DNA from: Durusdinium trenchii
Lineage: Eukaryota; Sar; Dinophyceae; Suessiales; Symbiodiniaceae
Assembly (NCBI GenBank): GCA_963970005.1
Contig: CAXAMN010029105.1
Span: forward strand, 477,770 to 541,769
Reading direction: 5' to 3'
Length of the DNA stretch: 64,000 nt
Below, piece by piece: positions 47,701 through 55,163 of the stretch. How positions within the stretch are numbered: position 1 is the stretch's first letter; each line of letters begins with the position of its first letter. A program made the position numbers and the translations under genes. The notes beneath the pieces are model-generated. The model saw nothing but the letters and a program-made list of their open reading frames with translations. It did no database searches and was not told where the DNA came from.

Positions 47701-50700
47701 TTTTTGAAGGCCTCTGCCACTGAGCTGCGCAGCTCCCCTAGGGATGCGACAAGATGAGCGCAAAGTGCATCGTTACTATCAAGGCTCCAGTCTGGCAAGA
47801 AGGCCTGGCATTTAGTCACAACTGTCTGGAGCAAATCATTGGCGTCAACAACTGTGGGACAATGAGCTCGGAAGGTTTCCACCAGAGGTTCCCAGATCCT
47901 TCTTTTCTGCCGCCATTGCAGGAGCGAGAATGGTTGCCCAGCTCCTTTCGGAGGCATGGGCTTACGCAAACGATTTGTGCATCTACTTAGTGGCCGCCGT
48001 GGGCTAGGGTAGGCAAATGAAAAGTTGGCTTACGCGAACCTTACGCGGAGCTTACGCGAACCTTACGCCACCAAACCCTCAACAAACGGAGCCTGGCATG
48101 TTATGACATGTTAGAGCTGACTTGAGAAAGGTCTGATACAGAGTAGCAAACTCACACAAGCAAAACTGGTTTTGCTTAATGGGGCGCAAGCCTACATTCA
48201 GAAGAGAAGCTTTAAAGAAAGCGGCAAACACATGAAAACAAAGGTAAGAAGGTTTGCTTAATGTGCCTAGGCTATGGTGTCTAAAAATTACATGACAGCA
48301 AGGGGGGTTCAGGGCTACATGTTTCACTGTATAGGTCCTTTTCACTCACTCCTTGCTCCGGTCCGGTCGCAGCAAACGGTCAATTCAGCAGTCGTGCTCA
48401 CACGACTTAGCCTCCAAACCCCATTGAAAGCAAAATGAATTGACATGACACAACAAACCCCATTGACACAACCAAGCTTTTCAAGGTTGAGAAAAGCCCC
48501 GCTTCAAATCACGCAGCATGCGCTCCATTGAAGCGAGCTTGTTTCGCATGTCTGCGTGGTGGTGCGGGATTGGTTTGGCAGCCAAAGACTCCTGACTGAT
48601 CTTGCTTTGCAAGGATTCGTCAGCCAAAACCGCTGGGATAGACCGAGCATTGAGTTGTCTCATGACATTTTGGCAGGTGGGACAGGCTTTGCCTCGCTGG
48701 TCCGATTCCCTGGGTCTACTGCACACAACGCACTCAAGCGCACGGCGTTGCGTCCCCGACATTCCTTCGTGCAAAGGTCTTTTCTTTTTCTTGCCTGACT
48801 TGTCCGTGCCCTTGTTCTCTGGCTTCTTGGCCGGAGTGGCCGGGGCATCAACTTTAGGGCTAGCAATGGCATGAGCTGTCAAAGGTCTTGAGGCATCTGA
48901 GCACGAGGGCTTACCATTGGCAACCTTCTGGGTTTCCACTGTCTTTGCGATGTCCGGCACGGCAGCTTCGCTGATGCTCAAAGGCCTCTCTGTGACTGAT
49001 CTCTGGTTCGTGTCTCCACCTACCAGGGCCAAGCAACACCAAGTAGCTAGGAAAATTGCAAGAGAGCAGCTAGCAACACCAAAGGCCCTACAAATAGCCA
49101 AAAGCCGACCCCTATATAACCTACAAATAAAAATGTTCTGTAGTAGCCAGGTCGCTGCCATCGGTCTTCAAAAGTCCCTCTGGAGCAGTCAAAGCGGCCA
49201 AAGTGCTATCCTCAACTTCCTCAACCTCCAGAGCTGGAGGGGCCAGTTCTGCCAAGAGCTTGTTCTCTGGAATGTCCATACCCACACCTTTAGCTTCACC
49301 ATCTGTCTCGACAGGTTTTCCTTCATCGTCGCCCACCTTTCAGGAGAGCAAGCCTACAAACTCCTGAGGTACAGTTTGCCTATGGTAGTTTCATTGAAAC
49401 ATGCTCGGTTGAACACAGATCTTCCAACTCCAACCTTCGACGCAAGAGCTAGCTGGTCCTTTGAAAGGGCCTTGACAAACTTCTGGACCTGTGTCGTGTT
49501 GACCCACTTGTAGCCATCATACACGGCACAATGGTGACTGCTACGCTGCCTGCCATTCACAAAGTAACCATCCTGGATGCAATCATGGTCACTTAGGCCT
49601 CTAAAGGAGACAACCAAGAGCTATCTGAACTCAAGGCATTGCAAGAAATGATCAAAGCAAAATAGGTACTTGGACAAAAACAAGATTCACAGCTGCTAAT
49701 CCACAAGCCGTGCTTTGCATGCTTTGCTGGAGCACACATTGTTCCACTGCAGGTGGTAACATGACACCGCTTAGGTAGTCCACTTGGCGCAGGCATGCTA
49801 GCTGCTAGATCTCTTTGAGTCTTTGACTGCTTGGGCCACAACAAACTCACAGCTGAACTTCCCAATTCTGAACCAAGAATGGTGGGGAAAGTTCTTCCTT
49901 TGCCACTTACCTAAAACACTGTGCACACAAATGTCTGTTCCCAAGGGTTTCAAAGCTCTCATAGTCCATGCAATTCCTTTCTTGACGAGGTGTGTGCTAA
50001 GAACCTACTAATGAAAACACAACCATATGGCAAGCTTACGCAACATGCATGTCTCACAACTCCCTTACGCAACCTTACGCTTTTCAGGTTTTTGCTTACG
50101 CCCAAGTTCCATATGACAAGGCCTTTACTTAGCTCATCTTGGGAGGTTTCTTGCGGCGCTCAATTTGAAAAGTTGGTCTAAATCTGCAGGGCTGGTTATA
50201 GAACATTTTGACTGGCAAACCTGCTCTGGGGGGATTCGCCATTGTCAGGTAAAGCAAGCACGTGTGATGCATAATCTGTGTTCTGAAGATTGGTGCATGT
50301 GAACATTGGTTGTAAGATACTACCACTGTGTTCGGCCTGTGGCGGGTGTCGTGCTTGGTCCTGAAAGCAATGGCTCGATGGATTAGCTGAGACTTGTTGC
50401 GTGCATGAGCTGTAGCAACCAGGGCTCGTGCGATGAAGAAACGTCTGCAGCGTGCTTGACTGTTTGCTCAAAGAGTGGCCTGTGTCAGTGCGTGAGCCAC
50501 GAGCTCATGCATTATACAGACTAGTGTACCACACGACTATGGCGCAGGTGCCAATGCTTGTGAAGATGCTCAGCCATTTTTCTTCAACAACTTGCTGGAT
50601 GACATCCACCGTGGAGTGGCTTGGTAAGCTGAAACATTGTTTGTACAGCGCGCAACTTGTGATCGACATGTCAGCTGTGAACATGGATGGGATAAGGTTT

Positions 50701-53330
50701 CCAGCTTGAACGCTGCGCTCAAGAGTGCACGTGCCCATGTCAAGGTTCCCCAGCAGCAAACACCACATGCATGCACATGTTAGGTGTACATTGTCACGAG
50801 TCTTCTTTCTCAGGAGAGCAGGGGTTTTTGCCATCCTGATAGCTTGCGGTTGGGCAGAACTACTCCTGGCCATGGGAATGAAGCCCGTGATTTCAAACGA
50901 ACGGCCAAGATCGAGCTAGAATTTTGAATTGAGTTCAGCCTATTTTTTATATTTTTATATATTCCCCTGAACATGATCTGTATTCATTTGGAACTATTTT
51001 AAAGTGTTGCATTTGAGGGTAGTGCTATGCAGGAGGAAACTTTTGTGGAAGCACCGGTGAAATGTGACAAAGAACGTCGATGGACCAGACTGCCCATGAT
51101 AGATCCGCACCAGCTGACCCACTATCTTTTCACGGCCGCTGGAATGGCAATTGATATGGATCTTGTTCGATCATTTTGGCAAGAATCTCGCAGAAACGGA
51201 GAGCCGTGGGCAATGGAAAGCCCAGCTGGAGATTCCCATATTCCAATAGCATTGTATGGTGATGGGGCGACCATATACAACAGACAGCCACCTCTGAAGG
51301 TGATTGGATTGTTCATATCCTATCCACTTTGGCGTTCAGCATCAAATCGATGTAGCAGGTTTGCGATATTTTCCTTGGAGGAGAATATGTGTTGGGGCAA
51401 CGATACACTAGACTGCATCCTATACCGCATCGTGTACAGCCTCAATCTCCTGTTCGACGGGGATGCAACACTCGCAAACGGGCACAAATTTTGCCTAACG
51501 GAGGTTCGTGGCGATTGGAGCTGGTTCAAATACATGATGTGTCTGAAATCTTCATGGCAGCGGTTGGATCAACTACGTTTTCTCTGCGATGCCAAAGGAC
51601 AATGCCGCGACAGTTCACGCCTGTTTTACAATTGCTGGAGTGAAGACCCAAACTGGAACGAGTACAGTCTCCTAGACTTCATCAACGCTGAGCTTGCGCA
51701 CAGACGGAGGCCGTGCGCCACGTCATACAATTAATATTGCTCCTTTGTGAGCGTTTGTTTTTGAACATATATAATATATGTTGTACAATTGTTGCATGTT
51801 GCAACAATATCCGGTTTAAGGCCCATTGATATTGTGCAAGGGCTTCCACCCCTCACTTCTGCGCATATGTTCTATGCACGTGGTCAATCTTGGATTGGGG
51901 TTTGACGTGAACGCTGCGGGGATGTTCCTTGGCCAACAGTTTATGAAATTTATGTGTGTGTGTACTTTTAAGGTTTGGTTGTTTATTACTCCAGAATTAT
52001 GCAGGCTAGCATTTAGATGCACATACCAGGACCTGTCTATTGAGAATCAATTACTTTGGGCATGGTGTTGGTGGTGAAGACGTGCTCCAGACCCAGCTCA
52101 ACGAAGCTTACACCCGCTTCAAAGCGTGGCTGAGATCAGAAAAATTGTCGTGCTCGCAGCCACCATTTCGCACAAGGATGGCGGCTTATATGAAATAAGT
52201 TCATGTTTTGAGATGGTTTTCTAACAAAGCTTATATATAGACAACATGCTGTATTGTGTTTGTGGCTTTCTGGGCGACTAAGATTTGGAAGAAAGACGGC
52301 TCGATGGTGTTTACAACCAAAGCATGGAACGGACGAGTTATAACTGAATGGCTTCAACGTAGCCTGGCAGAGGCTGCCCAGCAACCGAACCAGTACCCTG
52401 ATCCGCACAATGAGCTGCCTGTTGTCAGCTCATGTGTGTCACGCATGCATTCATTAAAGATTTTTTGAAATGCACATGTACGTATAATTTTGGATGCTTT
52501 GATGTTGGCTAGGACCCCGACATTGACCTTCCTTCGGGTTCTGGCCTGTTTTTTCCTAAGGACTGCACTGGCTCGGTTCTATGGTCTTCAAGAGCGAGGG
52601 CAGCGGTTCTACACCAACACGGAGAAAGAGGATTTGTTTCAAACAACCATGAAGTTTTGCCAGCGGTACCTTTCTTTGGCTAAGAGTGCAATCAGGACAG
52701 AGTGGACCTGCCAAAACAAGGACAATAGCAATGATATGTGGTGAAACACAATTATATAGTGCATACATTGATAAATACAAATGCATGCATGCATGCATGC
52801 ATGCACATGTACAAATAGCATCATGATACATACAATTCATCCTCCCGTTTAGGATTGGCAAAGACATTTGCCGTGTTCGTCCGAAGCTGCACGAACCTCT
52901 GGCTGTTTGGTAAACATTTTTGTTTATATCGATATGCTGCTAAATGCAACACTGATGTAGGTGATATGTTTCAACATGTGTCCATTCAATGTTTCATGAT
53001 TTACATCTGAGATGATACTACACCTTGCACAACAAGCTCGACGGCACAAACGCAATGGTCGCTTTCAACACTGTTTTCAGGATGAAGATGGGATGGGATG
53101 GTTGAAGGGTGCCAGGGCTATTGTTTGTGTTTGTGGTATTTTTGGGTTATTTATTTTCTTGTCAGAAATTATCATAGTTCCTTAGTTTGTTGTCACCCCC
53201 CATTTTCAAAGGCGCAGTCAAGAGGGCGCACCCAAATCATCGAGCAGCTCACGTCATCTTCTTGACCAAAATGAGACTACTTTCTATGAAAGCGAGCATG
53301 ACACAGCTCTTTTGCAGAATTTTGCACATT
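35228..53330 (+). CDS. giant multi-domain dinoflagellate-type gene (gene-level model)
   Basis: Plus-strand gene of at least 20 short exons. From N to C: a charged domain (35.2-36.4 kb), an acidic segment, a GRGRGK-rich basic segment, a GGPPCGSW domain (40.1 kb), a Lys/Ala-rich segment, a Trp/charged module and coiled coil (43.7-45.2 kb), and a Trp-rich module with YGDG, CSMHVVNLGL and DEDGMGW motifs (51-53.3 kb). Many junctions keep phase. From memory the GGPPCGSW and YGDG modules belong to large families repeated many times in dinoflagellate genomes with no accepted function; I could not check this. The intron 45193-51032 holds a transposon. It could be one gene or two adjacent genes. The last exon and stop were not identified. 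Confidence 0.5.
35912..36470 (+). CDS. further short exons of the giant gene (approximate)
   Basis: Coding-like plus-strand segments with AG acceptors: about 35912 (IALEWCSKEFSLNPHFSENF), about 36040 (SDTQSFETWSDRDLLSGVER), about 36258 (PKHSRMGDLKKIIKETLEAT) and about 36368 (AAGLLREDGKKIGTRGPPSR). Exact ends and phases were not resolved. A long minus-strand open frame covers the same DNA but looks like a shadow. Confidence 0.4.
36526..37103 (+). CDS. acidic segment of the giant gene
   Basis: Open for about 190 codons after the acceptor TTTGACAG. Dominated by Glu and Asp, with tandem copies of EEEEVECVEE and a DDDDDDA run. It ends at a TAG unless a donor just before it is used. Such acidic tracts are common in nuclear proteins. 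The unit GAGGAGGAAGAGGAGGTAGAATGTGTG is visibly repeated at DNA level, so the tract expanded by slippage or unequal exchange. Confidence 0.55.
37195..37311 (+). CDS. giant gene exon with GC donor
   Basis: 39 codons, phase 0 at both ends, acceptor CATCCAG. It encodes ERRPLTKSIATPMEALEKHA then DELCNELELKSGNSKDLVK, and ends at AAG|GCAAGC, a GC-AG type intron. Clear amphipathic helical content. Confidence 0.6.
37440..38150 (+). CDS. basic GRGRGK-rich exon of the giant gene
   Basis: 237 codons between acceptor CTTGAAG and donor GTGATT, phase 0 both sides. It starts acidic (KKPEENEEDVSDEDKKYKEM), then has KGRGRGRGRGKGRGRGE, which resembles RG-rich nucleic-acid binding tracts. Next comes a short globular stretch (LRQLMLEELPCVIWTTRNAA through EQYFIFWQEAHEEK), and then a long Lys/Glu-rich tail with KKRKEEPRQ and similar nuclear-localisation-like clusters. 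Nuclear location is inferred from composition only. Confidence 0.6.
38184..38900 (+). CDS. middle exons of the giant gene
   Basis: Exon candidates with AG acceptors. 38184 onward reads DWEMDELLKLSKSNEAFYIP and ends near GAGAAAAC|GTTTTG. 38505 onward reads ALASWILCRQGGTIPSGRCW. Near 38639 there is LLSDEADGKNGLSIYWRKHG. Near 38823 there is WQIAMEAARWVPTEPLPWEL. Their order and spacing fit the same gene; exact ends are approximate. Confidence 0.45.
38901..40071. other. introns of the giant gene; no confident exon
   Basis: A weak coding-like patch lies near 39030-39090. Otherwise intron-like sequence with a poly-G tract near 39450 and (TG)n at 39875-39895. Confidence 0.4.
40072..40506 (+). CDS. 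GGPPCGSW domain, C5-methyltransferase-like core (two exons)
   Basis: Exon 40072-40248 encodes TGLLLALRMLLRIRVDGIIC then GGPPCGSWIFVNSGTHRR and ends in QYVADAN plus two bases. Exon 40349-40506 completes the ATG codon and reads LTARWCLLMLIAAVRGVYSK then TEQPGGSIMPWYPYV. The join is in phase. G-P-P-C after a hydrophobic strand resembles motif IV of C5 DNA methyltransferases (Pro-Cys nucleophile), and E-Q-P-x-x-S sits where their E-N-V motif VI would be. The other motifs are not recognisable, so enzymatic activity is uncertain. Confidence 0.5.
40629..41116 (+). CDS. downstream exons of the GGPPCGSW domain
   Basis: 40629 onward: DNPLELSYMASYGHRCLKPS, with the pattern M-x-x-Y-G-H-x-x-x-K-P-S that usually follows this domain. 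40880-40975: 32 codons, phase 0 (LKRRLTKEVKERVKRTGKGM then TRTYVDKKGQIR). 41072-41116: 15 codons, phase 0 (FMKASAAYPRAYGRK). Together these extend the methyltransferase-like domain to a Y-P-x-x-Y-G-R-K end. Confidence 0.5.
41273..42058 (+). CDS. linker exons of the giant gene (approximate)
   Basis: Near 41273: ARNPDALHKAMFAIPPSELK. Near 41488: ETKKGTYKPIMGGL, ending at a GTAATT donor. Near 41850-42055: EEYMSLLHSSDRYIEDTGFI and a helical continuation ILEAAKKRASLLKAAKADA. Acceptors are present, but phase continuity was not established. Confidence 0.4.
42600..43450 (+). CDS. Lys/Ala-rich segment with an internal frame change
   Basis: The first frame runs from about 42600 (ALQSVLAECERLRGG) through a Ser/Lys/Gln/Ala-rich tract with AKAKAKAKTPKVDQPKKP, ending at TAA at 42998-43000. 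Protein-like composition continues in another frame from about 42990 (SKGKRKQTPDSPKEPADEAG) to about 43450, through KPKSAPKPAPKTNAGKKDKP and ATTKEIEEDEDKATRRKAYK. Either a short GC-AG intron lies within the repeats or there is a single-base indel (real or an assembly error). Composition suggests a flexible, nucleic-acid-attracting linker. Confidence 0.5.
43730..45192 (+). CDS. Trp/charged module and coiled-coil exons of the giant gene
   Basis: 43730 onward: AMAIVWEEWLGSGENWKNST, GARRWMTRKQIEDKYGSKEI and THIKKHPDSDLE. Near 44103: TLYLVWDAESETTRES and a basic patch. 44375-44626: 84 codons of Lys/Glu helix, phase 0. 44747-44817 (SSLTNKISDIRSREQRAENL) leaves two bases completed by 44915 onward (NATLSSPLIASLDKQRKKLQ). 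45115-45192: 26 codons, phase 0 (ETVVNQLMEKGDAALEGYKR). The frame reads into a TAG at 45196-45198, but LK|GTCTAG is a valid donor, so the gene may continue after the inserted transposon. Confidence 0.6.
45431..45569 (+). repeat. TTACGC cluster 1 (7 copies)
   Basis: TTACGC at 45431, 45443, 45454, 45475, 45503, 45514 and 45564, all in the same orientation, often as GCTTACGC or TCTTACGC. Seven in 139 bp is far above the roughly one per 4 kb expected by chance. It lies immediately past the 3' end of the transposase gene, so it may be subterminal binding sites of the transposon. Confidence 0.9.
45614..47957 (-). CDS. DDE-type transposase, multi-exon
   Basis: Starts at ATG 47957 and ends at TAG 45614. 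Exon 1 (to about 47230) contains ALPPNVGGRPSKVSDKSLQE and ends near TDICASCRDQ. Exon 2 (about 47190-46740) begins GEHCRHLERS and ends with VQVDFKENVRYP. Exon 3 has WLVSDCGPHFRSYENVAHFC and GEQHGKGSCDRLFGWTNSWL. VDF, SDCGPHFR and HGKGSCD fit the three acidic positions of an RNase-H-fold (DDE/D) transposase. CASC with EHC-x-H may bind zinc, as in H-G-K-x-x-C-D type transposases. The C-terminus ends in a basic stretch and a Ser run. The frame is open through the catalytic region, so the gene may be active. A TTACGC lies just upstream of the start. Confidence 0.65.
47962..48068 (+). repeat. TTACGC cluster 2 (5 copies)
   Basis: TTACGC at 47962, 48030, 48041, 48052 and 48063, all in one orientation. 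The last four are spaced 11 bp apart, about one helical turn (GGCTTACGCGAACCTTACGC pattern). It sits upstream of the transposase start, between the two genes of the element, so it may act as promoter or repressor site. Confidence 0.9.
48069..48480. other. spacer between the two transposon genes
   Basis: No coding frame is supported. This is the region between the 3' end of the zinc-ribbon gene and the TTACGC cluster in front of the transposase. Confidence 0.5.
48481..49617 (-). CDS. second gene of the transposon, zinc-ribbon-like
   Basis: At least three exons. About 49617-49370: HDCIQDGYFVNGRQRSSHHC and WVNTTQVQKFVKALSKDQLA. About 49336-49150 (acidic): VGDDEGKPVETDGEAKGVGM and LAPPALEVEEVEDSTLAALT. 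About 49022-48481: GGDTNQRSVTERPLSISEAA, a KKPENKGTDKSGKKKKRP basic tract, ECVVCSRPRESDQRGKACPT with CVVC and CPTC as a possible four-Cys zinc site, and an amphipathic C-terminus (LASMERMLRDLKRG). Introns are short with AG ends. Same strand as the transposase, so probably an accessory DNA-binding protein of the element. The N-terminus may extend to about 49865 (HVTTCSGTMCAPAKHAKHG). Confidence 0.5.
50036..50101 (+). repeat. TTACGC cluster 3 (4 copies)
   Basis: TTACGC at 50036, 50065, 50075 and 50096, again in the same orientation. It bounds the transposon on the side upstream of the zinc-ribbon gene. Beyond it the sequence returns to intron-like DNA. Confidence 0.9.
50102..51032. other. intron remainder downstream of the transposon
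   Basis: No exon or repeat recognised. It ends with an AT-rich stretch and the acceptor GCTATGCAG at 51032. Confidence 0.5.
51033..51734 (+). CDS. YGDG module, first exon after the transposon intron
   Basis: Starts after GCTATGCAG in phase 0, matching the phase-0 exit at 45192. It encodes RRWTRLPMIDPHQLTHYLFT, VRSFWQESRRNGEPWAMESP, IPIALYGDGATIYNRQPPLK, SRFAIFSLEENMCW, LTEVRGDWSWFKYMMCL and a tail ending near LLDFINAELAHRRRP. Trp-rich, with conserved-looking GDG and GDWSW motifs. I recall a widespread dinoflagellate family with this motif order but no established function. The exact donor at the 3' end is unresolved. Confidence 0.6.
   Translation, partial: EETFVEAPVKCDKERRWTRLPMIDPHQLTHYLFTAAGMAIDMDLVRSFWQESRRNGEPWAMESPAGDSHIPIALYGDGATIYNRQPPLKVIGLFISYPLWRSASNRCSRFAIFSLEENMCWGNDTLDCILYRIVYSLNLLFDGDATLANGHKFCLTEVRGDWSWFKYMMCLKSSWQRLDQLRFLCDAKGQCRDSSRLFYNCWSEDPNWNEYSLLDFINAELAHRRRPCATSYN
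51812..53330 (+). CDS. C-terminal exons of the YGDG module (approximate)
   Basis: Successive plus-strand segments: about 51815 (LCKGFHPSLLRICSMHVVNL), about 52258 (FVAFWATKIWKKDGSMVF and TTKAWNGRVITEWLQRSLAE), about 52500 (FFLRTALARFYGLQERGQRF and TMKFCQRYLSLAKSAI), 52853-52912 (IGKDICRVRPKLHEPLAVW), about 53029 (LAQQARRHKRNGRFQHCFQD then EDGMGWLKGARAI) and about 53212 (GAVKRAHPNHRAAHVIFLTK). Motif order R-F, K-L-H, D-E-D-G is coherent for a single domain. Exon ends and the stop codon are not fixed. Confidence 0.5.
52781..52804. repeat. ATGC tetranucleotide microsatellite
   Basis: Short uninterrupted (ATGC)n run inside an intron. Similar TGCATGCA strings recur in several introns of the giant gene. 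Confidence 0.85.
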
Positions 53331-53603
53331 TTTGTTTAAGCACTTCAACTTGTAGGAGGAGGTTTAAACAAGTGCCTTTTGTGTGGGCTACAAGCGCACT
53401 GTGCAGGCTGAACTCCAAAGCCCAACGCATGGGCAAGCGGCACATGAAGCTTTGAGAGTGGAGTCGCAGAAAAAAATACATGACGTCTTGAGCGTGACTT
53501 TAACGTTCGTGAGAGTTATTCTTGCTGTGGAAACAAACACCAATTTGGTGAAGATATGTAACATAGCCAAAAAACGGGTTTTGACCAAACAACGGGGGCT
53601 GTA

Positions 53604-53627
53604 CCTCGACAGTATTTAGAACGGTCT
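53604..53627. repeat. CTCGACAGTATTTAGAAC repeat, right copy
   Basis: Matches 34686-34709 over 24 bp with one mismatch, same orientation. It lies about 270 bp after the last recognisable exon of the giant gene. Confidence 0.8.
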
Positions 53628-53827
53628 TTGGACTTCGAGGGTATATTTATTTATTTATATTTCAATCTTTTGTTGTGGGATTCCGGCATTCCGGCACTGA
53701 AATTGAGACCTACAGATATAGTGGCCACCTTGGACACTGAAGCCTCGATCTTGACCCCCCAAACTCCCCAAACCATCCCCAAACCCCTCTGCGACCTCCA
53801 CAAACAAGGATAAACCCACCTCACTAC

Positions 53828-53984
53828 TTAAGAATTATATTCACTCTCCTTCGGCAAAAATATCGGATCACTCGCCTTGGCGGCCGCGGCCTCGCGGAAG
53901 AAGGTCCAGCCCACCTGACCAACGCGCTCGCTCACGGCCGATGGGAACTCCCAGGCAGCTCGGTTTCGTGCGCCGTGCCCAGTT
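53828..53984 (-). CDS. terminal exon of a minus-strand gene
   Basis: Acceptor GCCTGCAG, one carried base, then an open frame to a TAA stop at 53828-53830. It encodes NRAAWEFPSAVSERVGQVGW then TFFREAAAAKASDPIFLPKE. Third positions are strongly G/C until the last few codons. No family recognised. It is convergent with the giant plus-strand gene, only about 500 bp away. Confidence 0.45.
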
Positions 53985-54960
53985 CTGCAGGCGACAGGCT
54001 TGCCACGGTGCCATGTGAGTCAGATCTGATCTTTTGAGACAAAAGAAAGGGAAAGGCTGGTTGGCTATGCTAGCTGCTAATTAAATACAAATACCTGGTT
54101 CACTCAAGGGGTTTTGGATGGTTTTGGGGATCTTTTATGCTTTTTGTCAACGATTTTGTTTGAACTCTGGTAGAGGGCAACACGAAAGTGAGCAGGTTCC
54201 ACGAAGCCTTGCTTGAAACTATCAGCTGAACCCTTGGGAACTCGCTGCACTAGCAGCACTAGCTTGGTCAATTTCCAAAACAACAATTATATACAAGCGT
54301 TCTTGGAACCAGCTCTCCGAAGTCAAACAACATTACTGAAACTTTCTGGACACTTAGATAAAGGGTTCGCAAGAGCATAGAGTCGGTTAGTGAGTTTACA
54401 CTTTAAAATGTACTGCAATTAGACCTTTAGTGCAGTTAGACCTTGGCTGAAGACACGGAAAGGTGAATGAGTCCGCGGTCAAGTTTCAACACAAGAGAAA
54501 CCGCTGCAAAGGCTGAAACAGGGACCAACAGCGTGAGACCCACCAGCTGCACTTAGATGCCCAGGTGCGGTCAGGAGCAGGTACATTTTCCTGATCATCT
54601 TGTGTGGAGCTTCGTTGGCAAAGGCCCCTCTGCCCCCTGCTACTTATGTAAAAATTCCCGCTGTACACTAGATTGGGTCGAAGCTAGAAAGTTCGATGCG
54701 CTCCCTTAGACACAGGGAGTGGCGCACACACACAGCAAATCGAGTGTGTAGGATGCTGCTGTAATGAAATGTATTTCACCCACGTTCAAACCGGCGGGTT
54801 TGAAAACATGTTGTGATCAACACCCTTTGTTAAATCATCATGCATCTCTGCACATGCATGAACATACATTCAGGATACCCTCGACCTTTGTGCCGGATTC
54901 ATGCCGCTTCTTTAGGAGTGAGTGGCAGTCTTATACATGTCCATACTGTTTCGCCCCGAC
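53985..54960. other. no gene recognised
   Basis: Intron-like or intergenic sequence without a supported exon or repeat. Confidence 0.4.
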
Positions 54961-55094
54961 ATCCTCTGACTCATCCGACCACTGCGGGGACCCGTGATCG
55001 GTCGACCGCACCTCGACCATCCCTCCGCGCTTGCCCATCATGGACTCGGACGGTTCCCTGAGCGATGGAGGGATTTCGGGGTCAAAGGACGCTA
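54961..55094 (-). CDS. exon of a minus-strand gene
   Basis: 134 bp with acceptor TGCTCCAAG and donor GTCGGG: two bases completing a codon, then 44 codons. It encodes ASFDPEIPPSLREPSESMMG then KRGGMVEVRSTDHGSPQWSD. Strong third-position G/C and acidic, Ser-rich ends. It may belong with 53828-53984 and 59712-59836, since the exit phase of the latter would match. Its acceptor lies inside the CTACTAGGAG repeat patch. Confidence 0.45.
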
Positions 55095-55163
55095 CTTGGA
55101 GCAAAGGGCATCGCTACTAGGAGCTCCTGGCCTTACTACTAGGAGCAAGAACGCTACTAGGAG
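55090..55163. repeat. CGCTACTAGGAGC patch
   Basis: Copies of GCTACTTGGAGC, CATCGCTACTAGGAGC, CTTACTACTAGGAGCAAG and CGCTACTAGGAGC. Same core as the arrays at 2-4.4 kb and 30.2 kb, with yet another flanking unit. Confidence 0.85.
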
